Shown: positions 12,479 through 25,125, counted from the stretch's first letter. The stretch is DNA of 64,000 nt from Liquidambar formosana (GCA_039720395.1 CM077832.1:26399763-26463762), one strand, 5' to 3'. Made by a program: numbers and translations. The notes: generated from the letters alone by a model not told the origin.

Positions 12479-13640
12479 ATATTGGAACTAAAAGCTCTGG
12501 AAAGCACCTTTTTAAAAAAAATTACTTTTTAGTAATCATTTTCCAATTTAATACCAAAAAAAGGATATTTTGTCAACTTATTACAAACTGACCGTAAATA
12601 TAATTTAAAATGACTACTATCTTCCTCTTTTTGGCATTATGTTGAGAAATAAGCATCAAATGGTAATATCTCTCCAAAAAAAAACCTTGGTTGTGCCAAT
12701 GGGGGCACGTGCCCCCGAAGGCCCCCCTAGCTCCGCCCTTGTTGGTAAGGGCTTACCCTTCGACTGTTAAAGGGAGAAGGAAAAACTAGATCGTGTTTCT
12801 CAAATCTAAAAGAAATGAAAAGGGAAAAGTGAGGGGGTGAGAGGGGGGTTTTGAATTAGGGTTGATCCGAACGCTCACGAGTTTTCTTTTTGAGCCGTTA
12901 GATCATCATTAATGAAGATGGACAGTGAGATGGGAAGAGGCTCATATAATGGTATATTAATCAGGCTGACCTGATCACCCTTGTATATACTAGGAAGGGG
13001 TCACATGCAAGGCATGTGAATTTTGGCATTTGCCATTTACTCATTTGATTTTTTCAATTGAGCAGAAGAATAGTTATGTTGGCTTACAATTGAAATACAT
13101 ATCTAACCACCAATTACTGATATTGTGGAAGATTCTATCTTTAGTTCACATGGGAAAAAAAAAAAAAAAAAAAACTACAATTAGATTTCTGAAGACAAAA
13201 GTAATATAAAATTAGTTTTATCAAATCATATCAAAATCTTAAAAATCTGCTCTGATATAACATAAAAATACAAATCAAGAACAATGTGTTTAAGTCTTGC
13301 CCCCCCACACTTCACATCAGAATAATTTTGTCAGATCTTTGTGCCAACGATACCTAGCTCAAAATCTTAAGAATACCTCCACATAAAGTTTTGATTGAAT
13401 CTTTTCAATGACAGTGAGAGTTTTCAAAAATTATATCATTAGACAAATTTGCACCACATAATAAAACTGAGCTACTAACGTCAAACATGAAGAAAGTATC
13501 CTAATAGGCAACACGTCATGTACAAGCAACACATTACGTACAAAAGGAAGTAGCCTCATGCACCTATAACATGACAAAATAGCTACTTTAGAAGCTTGTT
13601 CATAAACAAAAAGGATCAAAAAGTAAGATTTGTTGACATG
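12479..13640. other. Non-coding region with a G-box palindrome and poly(A)
   Basis: No gene seen. GGGGGCACGTGCCCCC at 12701-12716 is a perfect 16-bp palindrome centred on CACGTG, followed by a C-rich stretch of a type often met in plant repeats. A run of A lies at about 13148-13171. The open frame at 13431-13643 (minus) has no family features. Confidence 0.5.
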
Positions 13641-14235
13641 CATTTTCTAGGAATGCATTTGAGCATCCTTCGTCATCAAAAGAAAGCTTTCTAGCTGGAT
13701 TTTGAGCGAGGGCAGCAGGTGGGAGCTTTCATTTTTTAAGTTGTTAATAGGTTGAACTTCCACAGGGAAGGAGCCTTCTCTTTTCTCAATATTGATAGCA
13801 GATTGAACTTCCAAAGTGAGGGAGCATTCTTCTTTTTGACTAATTTGGTGTGTTGTGCTTTCCAACTGAGGTGTGTCAACTACATTTTCCATGAAAGACA
13901 ACTTGAATCTACACTTGGGGACACCTTGACAACACTTGTGGTAAGCCTTAACCTGTACTATCACTTATCCATCACTTTGGGTTTTAATCAGAGACTTAAT
14001 ATCTTCGGGTTTTTTCTGCAATATATAGTATGTATTGTCATTTCGATTGCATTAGGCAAATATTTTTTAAGCATTAATTAAAATATGTATACCTCATTTG
14101 AATTCTGCATCAATGTCATAGCTGTACAACCTAGGAATGTTTCAGCATCCTCACCAAATAGGCTTGCAGATATAGGTGCCAGTAGAGTCAGTTGCATCCA
14201 CTTGAACACGACATCTATTAGATGTTGAAGCATTA
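13641..14235 (-). pseudogene. RPA/OB-fold-like gene fragment
   Basis: On the minus strand, a block around 14093-14235 reads CRVQVDATDSTGT and, after a frame shift, SLFGEDAETFLGCTA and MTLMQNSNE, which resembles the C-terminal OB fold of replication protein A large-subunit-like plant proteins. It ends at a GT donor; a 77-bp intron (14016-14092, GT...TTGCAG) leads to a second block, 13647-14015, starting KKPEDIKSLIKTQSDG, then a stop and VIVQVKAYHKCCQGVPKCRFKL. Such RPA-like proteins occur both as host genes and as Helitron cargo; no Helitron ends were identified. Only a fragment remains and no expression is expected. Confidence 0.4.
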
Positions 14236-15588
14236 AGGACATGTTTTATACACAATCATATAAAGATATATTTTGAGAAAGAGATGGTGAAAGTTTACTT
14301 TGCTATTCCACTAACATTTTCGCATTTGCATTGATCAAACAATTCAAAAAAAAAAAAAAATTTCCCAAGAAGCTGCCAAACATTCAACTCTAATTACAAT
14401 CCTTAGCAGATAGAAAAGAAAATTAAAAAAGGAAAAAAAAATTAATTTGAAGATTAATGTTCAATACTATATTGTCTATAAGGAAAATAAAATTTAGAGT
14501 CATTGGACTCATCCATTGAATACCCAAAAACATGGGCTTTTCTCCAACCTAGACGATGCAATGGAGAGATTTGCAACTTTTTGCCATGATTTTTTTTTTT
14601 TTTTTTTTTTTTTTTGGCACCAAACATCAACCAAAATTAGGTAGAGAAAATTCTAAGAAACCTAAACAACATGAAAACAAAAAGATTCAAAATTTTACTT
14701 TCTCTTCTCTTCCTACATATTCCCAGCTCCCAAAAACAAGTGTCAAAGTACTAAAAGAATTTTAAAAAGAAAAGAAAAAAAAATCAACACAAGACTGGAT
14801 TTTTGGTGGGAAAAGAACTCTAGGCCCATGCCACTATCTTCCAACCGCTCGCTCAAGGCTTGGGAGCTGGTCACTGTTGATGCAATCACCATTTCTTTCA
14901 ATTATTGTGATTATAGTTCTCGTCTTTTGCATCCTAAATTCCAAAAAACCAAAAAACAAAGTGAAAAAACATAAGTTGTCTAGTCTTCTTCAATGAGGTA
15001 CAAACCACCCAAAAATGACAAAATCACCATGTGATCCCCAAACCATAAACCACTATATGACTAGGATGTACGAAATAAGATACAATTACATAAGATTAAT
15101 AAAGACAAACACTGTAACAAGCCAAGAAAATAAAATTGAAAGCTTACAAAATTAACTTCCTATTTATTATATATGCAGTTATTCATCCGACAAAAAAAAA
15201 AAAAAAAAAAAAAAAGACGATGTTAATATTATGGTAAATGAAATCTTTATTCCTAGAATTTGCATGACCAAACCCTTTTCGTGTGGCTGGCTTGTTTTAT
15301 ATCTCAAATTTCATATACTCCATAATTGAATTGTTATGATATTCATCGATCGATAAGGAAATTTAAGTGTACCATAATAATCATAAAAAACAAGATACCA
15401 TTATATATAATGAAAATTGAGTACTAAACAAAAGGTGTACAATAATTATTGAACCAACTTACAAAAGTTCAAAACCTCAACATATAATGTTAAGCCATCC
15501 ATTTCCTTGAGGATAATTCCAACCCTTATAACCAAGCAGTGGGCTTCCACGACCTCGCCTTTCCTACTAATACTGGCTCAATGGATAG
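14236..15588. other. AT-rich non-coding DNA
   Basis: Contains long homopolymers (T near 14590-14615, A near 15190-15213) and no recognisable gene. The open frame at 14556-14765 runs through the poly(T) and is not credible. Confidence 0.55.
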
Positions 15589-16066
15589 TGTGAACCCCAA
15601 AAAGTGGCCCATGTGGTTAAAACAAAGTCACCACCTTATTTTTTTAAGGAAACAAGGAAAACCCTAAAAACCTTTTTGTTTTAAGAAAAAACAATTGAAT
15701 GACTCCATGTTTAAAAATGGAAAAGCAAAAACTAGTCTTTTGAAAACCAAAGAAACTAGGGATTCGGAGGCTAAGTTATGACATGGGAAGGTTCTACGCA
15801 AAGCCTATAGGCACCCATGTCACCCTAATGGTCTCTTAGTTTAATTTGGGCTAAATTAAATCCTTTCACACATAAATCAATATACCATCATAAGAGAGTA
15901 TGCATGCAAATATTCCATTCATCCATCTACATAAAAAAGAAAATAAAACTAGAAAAAAGAAAGAAAAGAAAAACCTAGGATAGTTGGATCCTAGGGCGCA
16001 TTTGAACCTCAAAGTGAGCGCCTATATACAATGTATAGAAGTACATGGATCAAAGTCCACATAGTT
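15589..16066 (-). mobile_element. Truncated Tat LTR fragment
   Basis: Starts TGTGAACCCC (reverse of an LTR end) and follows the 3' part of the Tat LTRs (e.g. the CCTAGGATAGTTGGATCCTA block and GTGAGCGCCTA) for about 480 bp. It stops abruptly near 16066 at the family A primer-site region. No PBS lies on its left, so it is not attached to a Tat internal region. Confidence 0.75.
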
Positions 16067-16084
16067 TGCATTAAGCGTAATCAT

Positions 16085-16097
16085 GGCTCTGATACCA
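16085..16097 (-). other. Primer binding site of family A element
   Basis: On the minus strand TGGTATCAGAGCC begins one base after the LTR end CCCAACA. TGGTATCAGAGC is the classical complement of initiator tRNA-Met. It shows that family A is a true LTR retrotransposon; together with the 5-bp duplications this fits Ty1/copia or another iMet-primed lineage. Only about 20-30 bp of internal region remain. Confidence 0.85.
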
Positions 16098-16098
16098 C

Positions 16099-17441
16099 TG
16101 TTGGGAATCGTAAAAGAAGGAAAAATCAAAGTGCAGAATATAAAAATTTTTCCTACGATTCTACAGCCCATGAATCTAACTATGCATAATACAAAAACAA
16201 AACCCTAACTACAAAGAGGGTTAGAACACTTACAGTTTAATTGTCTTCTCCTTTTTGCTCCAAGCTTCGAATTCGGACAGTAGCGTAGTAGCAATCCAAG
16301 TGTATTGCCTCCAACGGTATCCACACCTAACTAGAGTTTCAAGTCCTTTCCTTCTTTCCCTTGTTGTTGCTAGAGTAGGAGAAGAGAGGAGAGAGAGAGA
16401 GGGCTGCGAAAATTTTGGCCAGCCTTTGGGAGCTTATAAATGTGATGATGTCATACATCACTAGAGGCTTTATAAAGCCTCTAATAGGGTTGGCCATGAG
16501 GGAGCACTTCTAACCCTAATAGGTTTTGTATAATTACTCTTAATTACATAATAACCCCTTTAGTTTATACCATATACAAACTAAGCCCTTAAGAACTATT
16601 CTTTTATTCACTTATACCCTTTCTCTCATAGACTTTAAAGCTCTTCTTAGCATGATCAGTGTGACCCATTGGGTTCACATCATCAAATAGTAGGAATAGC
16701 ACAAGGTGTGCATAATAGAACTCTTTCCATTTAGGGTCTAATTGGAACTCCTTCCAATTCCTTAATTGATTATAACTCACTTATATCAATTAGGGCTTCT
16801 ACTAACCATGAATAACACCTAGCATATGGTTCATGGTGTTATCCTTAATGAGGTGAATAAGTATCTAACAAAGAGCCCTTCTGTTATAGTTTATAGGTTA
16901 CAATTACATCCTTCCATTTACACAATGTCTCCAATTAAACTAATAGGACATAGAAGTCTGTCAAGTCCTGTAGTTCAATTACTTTATACTCATTCATAAA
17001 TATCAACTCAATTGTGAACTTATGGAAACTCTTTTCCATATTCATACTGCCATGGCCATGGACTAAATGAGTTATATTATGAATGTTATATGAAACATTC
17101 TCTCTCTTTTTCCTGAGAGTAATGGATTCCTTGCTAATCACTCACATGCCTTCATATATATAGCAATAGGGCCAATGAGCACCTTTATAGACCCCTGATT
17201 AGGATCTGGACTTAGTGTTATCAAACTTCTAAAGCTATGTGCATAAGACAACTATAGTGTCTCAAGTCTAAAGATTACTTGTACCACTATAACAATGAGA
17301 AACTAATTGACAGGCAGGTTAAAACTCCATTCAGTTTATCTCATATCTTTGGTCACATTCAGTGTACCTATTCTATTAATAGGCACCCACCTGTTAGTTG
17401 TAATGTCTCCACACAAATAGCACAAATAGCTTGAGACCAGC
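16099..17441 (-). mobile_element. 5' LTR of family A, left part (split by Tat copy 2)
   Basis: Reverse-oriented family A LTR starting (plus strand) TGTTGGGAATCG. It continues at 42144-42389 after the 24.7 kb Tat insertion; the sequences join exactly through the duplicated CCAGC/CCAGT. The TATA region at 16462-16483 is a perfect 22-bp palindrome centred on TTTATAAA. The distal LTR end (about 65 bp) is missing at 42389. Confidence 0.9.
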
Positions 17442-20400
17442 TGTAGACACCCTATTTTCATCCCCATGAGTTCATGATATCATTTGGTTAGGTTTAGAAG
17501 CATTTAGGAGCCCCTAAGCCTTAAAGGACACTTTTGCCCTTTTAAGCCTTAGGAGAATAGGTCATCAATTGCATGCATATTTTTGTCTCTTTGTTGAGTC
17601 CCATCACTTGCATTTAGTTTCTAGGATCATTTTGGATATGTGTGTCAAATTTGGTTCAATTCCAGATAGGTTTGGATAGTTAATTAGAGCTTTTGCGATT
17701 TGAAGGGCAATTTCGTCTTTTACTTCGTATATTTTCCAATTGACTTCCAAATTTGTTCCGGAGTGTTCCATTGACCTTAGAATGATGAAATGAGTCTAAC
17801 TGAAGTGCCAATTTAATTTATTGATAGGTTTTGCATTAGTTCACCACATTACCCCATGGTTAATTGACCTTTTTTCGGGTAATCGCCTCATGAAAGCCCA
17901 ACCACCTGACCGTGGTTAGGGATTTTTGGTTCAAGAATATTATAGGCTTATTCTACATTGAATCCTTGAAATTTTGGCTTTTGAATCACTCAAATCGGAG
18001 TTAAAATGAAGAATTTGTGTCCGTTTGAAGTTCGGAGTCCGAACCGAACTAGAATTCCAATTTTTTTGGATTCCTCTTGGGTGACCGGTTCACCCAACCG
18101 GTCACCCGAGAGCTTCGGCCTTATTTATCTCTCTTTGCATTTTTTACGGAATAGGACTCTACCACTCCAAATTTCAGCCTTCTAAAGGACTTCTAAGCCT
18201 ATTGGGAGGTGGTTTTGAGTTGTTTAACATTCATGGGATTTAATTACAGCCCTAGATTGGTTTTATGGTGAATTAATCTCAACCATTAGGTCCATATGGT
18301 TGGTTGGTTATACATAGAGGCTCATTCATCTGCATAAGGGACTTTTGGCTTATTTGACACATCATATTCATTCGAGAGAGAGGGACCACGAGTTTGCACA
18401 CACCCATATCACTTGGAGGAGGCCTTCTACTGCAATTTCAAAGGAGAACTAGAAGACAATCAAGTCAAAGAGAAGGAAGAATGCAGCGAAGACCTTTGCA
18501 TTGTTGTAAGTTTTCTTCGCGTCCTTTTACGATTCTTTCTTCTTCTACTCCATTCTCTGCATAGTTATGGCTTAGTATTGAATTAAGAATCATATATACT
18601 CTATATTTTAGAGTGTATATGATGAGAATGCATGTTAGTAGATTAGGATTGCGAATTGTTTGCTGGTAGGATAGTTTCTCTCTTAAGGATAAAGGTACGT
18701 TTTGCATAAAAAATCAATTGATGTGTTTAGGCCGTTTTCTCTTCATGGTTCAATTATATGCATAATTTTAAGCATCTTTTGTATAGGACACTTGCTGTGT
18801 AAGCCTCATCTTCATAGGTGTATGAATGATTATTCTTTTCGAGGATAATTATCGTCTTTAGAGGGTGAGGTTGTGCATGGGTGCTTTCTGGAGTGTGTTT
18901 AAGTGCGCTGTGAGTTTCTTTGCATTCTTAGGTATATATTTTACGTAGGATATGTGAAGAAATCATTCATACAGAGTGATTTCTACGTAAAATTATCTCC
19001 GGACGGTTTTACTTAAGAAAGCTCGCCGTAAGGATGATTATTTCACAATTCTTACATAAAGTACTTACCTAAGGCATCATGGTAGATTTTCTTTTCATGT
19101 TTAGGATTGTCATATGATATTTTCATCATGGTAATGCCTATTTAGCATATTCTTGATAGTTTTGTGCATGTTAGGGTGTTTAGATCATATAGGAGCATGT
19201 TAGGTTTGTGTTTTTCCTTTGATTCTTGTTATTTGCACGAGTATTAGGTCATTATATGCATATTTAGTATTCTGTTCAGATTTGATTTAGGTCTCCTAAT
19301 GATGATTTGAGCATGAATATGGTTGGTTTGAAGCTTAATAATTGCCCTATAGAATACATAGAGTGATTAATTGGTGTTTTCTCGATGTTTCGGGATAATT
19401 TGCATATGGTAAGTGGTTCATGGTAAGTCTTGTGTGAGTTAGTTCTCTTCTCCCCCCTTGGGTTATTGTCTTTACTTTGGATTAGAAGTCTTAAGTTTCC
19501 AACTCTCTTAAAATTCTGTTTTACTTGGAGTTCTATTCTCTTTTGAATTTAAATCGCTTTAGAAGTCTATTTGAGTTAGAATTCTATTCTTTCTCAAATA
19601 CCTACTTTTTCTCAAACTATTTTTGGAAACTCCTAAGTTTTAAAAAACCTTTCTTAAGTTGGAAACTTAGGGCTTATAGTTCATTGTAAAGGGAGTAACC
19701 CCTTCTCAATCAAACTATGTGGACTTTGATCCTTATATCTTGTATGTAAGGTACGTAGGCGCTCATTTGATGTTCAAATCCACCCTAGGATACTAAGTAT
19801 CCTAGGTTTTCTTTTTTTCTTTTTTTCTTTCTACCCATTTGTCCATCACATATATACTAGTGGAGTAGGATGGACCCATGCTTATACATTTATCCATCAC
19901 ATATTTGTCAGTGGATAGGATGGATTTGTTTGCTTATTCATTTATCCATCACATATTTGCTAGTGGATAGGTTGGATTTGTTTGCTCATTTTCTCTATCT
20001 CTCTACTGCTTCCCATATCTCTCATACTTGTTCATGGATGTTTACATGCTTTATGGATGTTTATATGCTTTATGGATGTTCATGGATGAATGTGGATTAT
20101 TTATGGATGATTCTTTGCAAATGCATGGTGACTAATTAGGAAGTTATTGAAATAGCCCATATAAATTCAGAGACCCATTTTGGGGCGATGTGGGTGCCTA
20201 TAGGATGTTTCCTAGAACCTTCCCACATCGTAACTTAGTCTCTGAATCCTCTCTTGTTTTGATAGACCTGCTTTTCCTTGAATCGAAGTCATGTGTTTGG
20301 TTTTCTAAAGGTTTCTTTTTAAAATTATTTTCATGGTTTTCCTTTTTTCCTTAAAAAAATGAGGTGGCAACTCCTTGTTTGTTTGTTTTTGTGAACCTTT

Positions 20401-20493
20401 TAAAAACCAGATTTTTATTAATTTAAATCTCTACAAGTCTTTTTAAAAGAAGAGTTTTCCTTTCCCCCCTCGGATCGAAACCCGTGGTTCACA
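17442..20493 (+). repeat. 5' LTR of Tat copy 2 (LTR family C)
   Basis: 3052 bp. A 17-bp-arm inverted repeat with GGGTGACCGGTT lies at 18074-18112, a decayed TATA box (TATACATA) at 18309-18316, a region conserved with LTR family B at about 18840-19080, and three 52-bp tandem units (anchor TCCATCACATA at 19842, 19893, 19945). Confidence 0.93.
18074..18112. promoter_or_regulatory. Inverted repeat in LTR U3
   Basis: GGGTGACCGGTT and AACCGGTCACCC are perfect 12-bp arms around a CACCC loop, extended on both sides by CTCTT/GAGAG to 17 bp with one mismatch. It stands about 200 bp upstream of the TATA position. The 3' LTR copy is at 39752-39790. Confidence 0.6.
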
Positions 20494-20496
20494 GTT

Positions 20497-20515
20497 TGGC
20501 GACTCTGCTGGGGAC
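20497..20515 (+). other. Primer binding site, Tat copy 2
   Basis: TGGCGACTCTGCTGGGGAC, three bases after the 5' LTR end. TGG pairs with a tRNA CCA end; tRNA-Arg is inferred from known Ogre elements. Confidence 0.8.
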
Positions 20516-21314
20516 TAGTGGACTAGACTCAAAGAATTTATATGGTCTAATTTAATTACTTAAATTAAAATCAATCACTTGCATATGCTTGAATGTGTAC
20601 TTACTTTATTGCATTGTGTGCGCAATTGCATTTGAATGATAGGTCGATGTATACTTGCCTTTTCTGATTGGCCTAGCCTTGACCCTGGTTCCCTTTGTTC
20701 TCGGGTGTCATGTTTGCGAAGCTATCAACTCCTCTTGCCACGTATCCTTGGGTTTTACCCTTGGGTATATTAAATGGATCAACACGTATCACTTGACTCA
20801 TGCGGCATCCCTCATGCCACATGTGATAGGTGTATAGTTGATTCAAGCAAGTAGGGGACACTATCCTACCCTTTTTAGTGTATATAGTGGACTGTCTAAG
20901 ACACAAGGACTCGCCTAGTTTAAAGTCACCATGCTTGTGGAATGAATGCAGGTATAGAGTGGATGTGTGTTTAAATGTATGTGTGTATAGAATGAATGTA
21001 TGTGTGGCATGAATGTGTGTTGTGGGAATGAATGTGAATGGAATGAATGGCAATGCAGTTCATGTTATGGTTCTTTGAGAAGATGATACAAAGCCCTCGA
21101 TACAGTGATCTGTTTCCTTGCTCTTGAATGCGGTTAGAGATATGAATGAATGATATGTGGGTAGGTTAATTTTAAGGGGTAACATGACTTTAAAATCAAT
21201 CGACCTACATCCCTTTAGTATGACCTTCTTACCTAAAGCCTATTGGGCTCATAAGGATGAGAGGCCCAACTAAAGGAATGTTATTGGACCATTACCTGCC
21301 CGTTTAAATCAATT
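20516..21314 (+). other. Leader of Tat copy 2
   Basis: 0.8 kb of non-coding leader. A GAATG/GTGTG-rich low-complexity stretch covers about 20940-21050; the long frames there on either strand are composition artefacts. Confidence 0.6.
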
Positions 21315-23331
21315 GTGGAGATTAAAGGCGCTTTGTGTCACTTTGTAACTAAGTATGGGTCATTTAGTTGTAATAAAGTGCTGGCTTGGGCTCGTGACTC
21401 TTCAAGCCATTTGATCAGAGGAAGTACCGAACAAGACCTCGCCATAGATGATACTTTTGCATTGAATAACTCGGTTACACCTGAGGGGACATCTGTTTCT
21501 AGGACTCCAGTGAATCCACAAAGGATTGAGAGGCTATTGAATGATATCCTTGAGAAGTTAGAAGAGGTGTCAGTGAAGTCTGAAACCGCGATAAGAATGG
21601 CACAAGAGATCAACAACCAAACCCCTGTTCTTATCCGCAATATCCCTACAAATCAAGCCATACCCGACACTCAAGTCCCCATTGTCCGAAATCAATCCAT
21701 CCCATCTACCCAAGCTGGAGGCCAAGCCCAAAATCCGCCACTTCCCCATACTCAATCATCGCCTTAAAATCCACCACCTCCACATACTCAACCTCTACTA
21801 TAAAATATCCCTATTTACACCTAATCATCCACTTTCATCCCCACCATTGAAAACCCTCCTGTGAGTGATGACCAAAAGATGATGGCTGCAAGGATGTTGG
21901 CTTTGAAGAAAACTTTGAAGCGTATTCGCCGTGCTGATGATTTTGTGGATATCCACACTCTTTCTCTCTTCTCTAAGCGAGATTGCCGACTTCATTCAAG
22001 ATGCTAGAGTTACAGAAGTTTGATGGAACGGGTTGCCCTAAAACTCACTTGAAAATGTATGTCCGAGCAAAGCAACCTCGTGGTGCTTCCGAGGAGTTGA
22101 TGGCTCAATTATTCCATGAATCACTTAGCACCTCTTCGCTGCATTGGTTTCTAAGTTTGGATGAGTCAAAGACTAGAACATGGGAAGACGTGTGCAGGGA
22201 ATTCACCAATCACTACAAGTACAATACAAAGGTTGATGTGACAAGGAGAGACTTGGAGACTACCAAACAGGCGACAGATGAATCTTTCTCTTCCTACATC
22301 ACTAAGTAGAGGAAGAAAGCTTCTAAAATGTTCGATAGGCCTAATGAAGAAGAACAGATACGAATGGTGGTCAAGAACCTATTGCCCATGTATCACAAGC
22401 ACTTGTTCGCTCACCACTTTCCCACTTTCAAAGCTCTGATTAGCTCTGGGACGCAAGTTGAAGACGCCATAACTGATAGCACCATCAAAGTTGAAGATCC
22501 CTCAAGATTTCGTCGAATAGGGAATAATGGAAAGGCACCTGCTGAAGTGAATGCAATCGCTCCACAACAGCCATGGAACATTGGTAACAATTCTACTTCT
22601 CGTCAATTCTCTGATTTGTATGCACCACTGGACAAAGTTTATGAAAGATTGAAAGCAAGGGGCATCTTCAAACCTCTAGACCCAACACCTCCTCCAAATC
22701 CATTGCCAGGTGGTACAACGAAAATGAGTATTGCCATTTCCATTAATCCAAAGGCCATAGAACAGACTATTGTGTCCATCTCAGACATAAAATACAAGAC
22801 CTCATTGACAAGAAGATCATAGGCCCACCTACTCCTCCTAACCGTCCCAATGTCACTCAAAATCCTTTGCCATCCCATAACCCATCCCCCACTTCTAATG
22901 TCAATGCAATAGAAGATTCACCTCATTTACCTCGACCCATTCGCCATTACACCACTTTGCCTATAAGTCTCACCAAAGTATTTCACCATTGCCAGAAAAG
23001 AAGCCTTATCACTCCCCTTCCACTTAAGCCTTCACTCATCCCCGACCCATCATTTTGCCTATACCATAGAAAATCTGGCCATGATACCAAGGATTGCACC
23101 TTGCTAAAGAAAGTGGTCCAAGACTTGATTGATGAGGGAGTTCTGATAGTTCCACAGCCAAGTCCATGCGAAATGCCTACATTGTTGCCTACCCTACATG
23201 AAGAAAACATGCAAGAGATCGATATGTTAGAATGGAAAAATCTCAAGGAGAAGCCTATGGGGAAAGAAAAGGTTGTTGAAAAGGAAATGCCAAAGAAACC
23301 GAGAAAGCCTCGAAAGTCATTTCAGCAATAG
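21315..23331 (+). pseudogene. gag of Tat copy 2
   Basis: N-terminal part 21315-21767 with the KVLAWARD block shared with copy 1 and a coiled-coil-like LLNDILEKLEEV segment, then a stop and a shift; the HTLSLFSKRD block follows near 21950. The capsid frame runs 21983-22309 (FHESLSTSSLHWFLSLDE, TWEDVCREFTNHYKYNT), is cut by a TAG at 22306-22308 where copy 1 has TGG, and continues 22328-22700. The first zinc knuckle near 22725 is shifted out of frame by an indel near 22708. The second one, FCLYHRKSGHDTKDC, is intact near 23058. The annotated open frame starts with GTG, so the true start is unclear. It would form the particle core if whole. Confidence 0.85.
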
Positions 23332-25125
23332 TTGAAAGAAAGATATGATGCCGGAGATCCTGAAGTGGGTTTATTAGGGGAACCATCTGGGAAGTTTGGC
23401 TTCTATGTTCTCTACACTACACCGCCTCCAATAAAAATTCCTATTCGTGCAACCAGATGGGGAAATCCATGGGAAGATGAGCAACCAACGGAGAAATCCC
23501 CAATTCGTCCAACCAGATGGGGAAAATTGGTGAAAAAAGCATATCTACCTCTAATGCAAGAGGTAGATATGCTTGAATGGAGAGACAGCATGGGGGAATC
23601 TTGCAGCGATGAAGTAAATGATTTATGGGTAGACTCTGAAGAAGTTGACCACTTGACTAGGGGCGGTCGTCACTTCAAACCATCCTACCTTGAGAATGAA
23701 AATCTGGTAGAAGCGCTAGAAAAGGGGCAAAGACCTAAAATCTACGATGAAGAAGATGAAGTCCTAAAGCAACTGAAGAAGACTCAAGCCAACATTACCA
23801 TATGGGGATTGCTTATGGCTTCTCTCAAGCACCGTCAAACTATGCTTAAGCTCTTGAACCATGTCTAAGTACACATCGATACTTCACCAAGGGATTGGTG
23901 AGCCTTATAACCCCTGTTGAGAAAGCAACTACTATAATCTTCACAAAGGCTGATTTGCCAAAAAGGAGGACAGATCATGTGCAAGCTTTGAATATAACTG
24001 TTGATACCTTAGGGAAACGGGTTGCCACCGTTCTTATAGACAATGGCTCCGCTTTGAATGTGTATCCACTTCATACCGCTACATCTCTTGGGTTAGGACC
24101 TACAGATTTTATACCATCTGGGCAATCGGTGAGAGCATATGACAACACAAGAAGGGAGGTGATTGGTATGGTGACCTTACCATTAATTATAGGACCAGCA
24201 GAATTTGAAGTTGAATTCCAAGTTCTTGATGTTCCTGCCTGTTTCAATCTCTTGTTAGGCCGAACATGGATCCATCCAAATAGGGCTATCCCATCGTCTT
24301 TGCACCAAAAAGTTAAGTTCCCCTACAAAGGATCTATTGTGACCCTACAAGGAGACTATGAACTCGCTGCCAGTCAAATGTCAAGAATCCCCATTTGTGA
24401 GATCAAGCACGATCCTTCAGATATGCCATTGTCAGGGTTTGAATATGTGCAGGTTATCAACTCAGCACCCACATGTAGAGAGCTTATCCCACTAGACTTT
24501 TCACCACATGGGAACTTGCGTGCCGCCTGAGATCATGAAGATCATGGGTTTCTTTTCTGGCATGGGAATGGGACCAAGGTATCAAGAAATTTCAAAGCCA
24601 ATTAAGCACCAATTGGCCTTGTACACCTTTGGCTTGGGATATAAGCCAACACAAGCAGATTACAAGGAACGAGCACAGCTGAGAAAAGAGAAAGAGATCG
24701 CTAAAGCTCGTAGGCACACTGTTATTCACCCGCTTAAGCCTTATAAGCCAACCTTGAATGGGTGCTTCATAAAAAAGGAGAAGATTTCCTGTATTGTGGT
24801 TTTTTGGAACCTACTTATGTGGAGTCCATCGAAGCTAGAGTCCCAGGGTTTGAAATTTTCTTTAAGACCGAGTGGTATCCAATCACAGCAACCATGGTCA
24901 AGGATTCTGTAATAGATAGCGACGAGAAGAAGATGATTGGGCAGACAGCATGGAGTCAGAGGTTATAGGCCGATTGTTTTCAGAATGTGTGCTAGCCATC
25001 GAAATTGTGAAGAGGTTCCAGTTCTAGCATTCCAGATAGTCAGCAAGCCACTTCAGAATTGGTACACCGAAGGATCCCCCTGTTCTTTTTCCAAGTAAAG
25101 AAGAATCTAAGCCAGTGAAGGATAT
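23332..25125 (+). pseudogene. Aspartic protease of Tat copy 2
   Basis: Begins KERYDAGDPEVGLLGE, contains the RGGRHFKP and NITIWGLLMAS blocks, breaks at about 23865-23895, then the protease core 23895-24530 with active site VLIDNGSALNV and FNLLLGRTWIHP. A frame break near 24530 precedes the glycine-rich block GFFSGMGMGPRYQEI (copy 1: GMGLGRRQQGI), then EARVPGFEIFF and an acidic tail. The frame reaches the intron donor at 25126 with two stops in between (near 25025 and 25040). It is about the same size as in copy 1. Confidence 0.85.

Noticed and set aside
12701..12716. G-box promoter element
   Set aside because: The CACGTG palindrome is in repeat-like C/G-rich DNA with no gene nearby.
14556..14765. 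Open frame on plus strand
   Set aside because: Runs through a poly(T) tract giving poly-Phe; no family features.
20673..21053. 126-codon minus-strand frame
   Set aside because: His/Thr-rich translation of a GAATG/GTGTG low-complexity leader of the Tat element.
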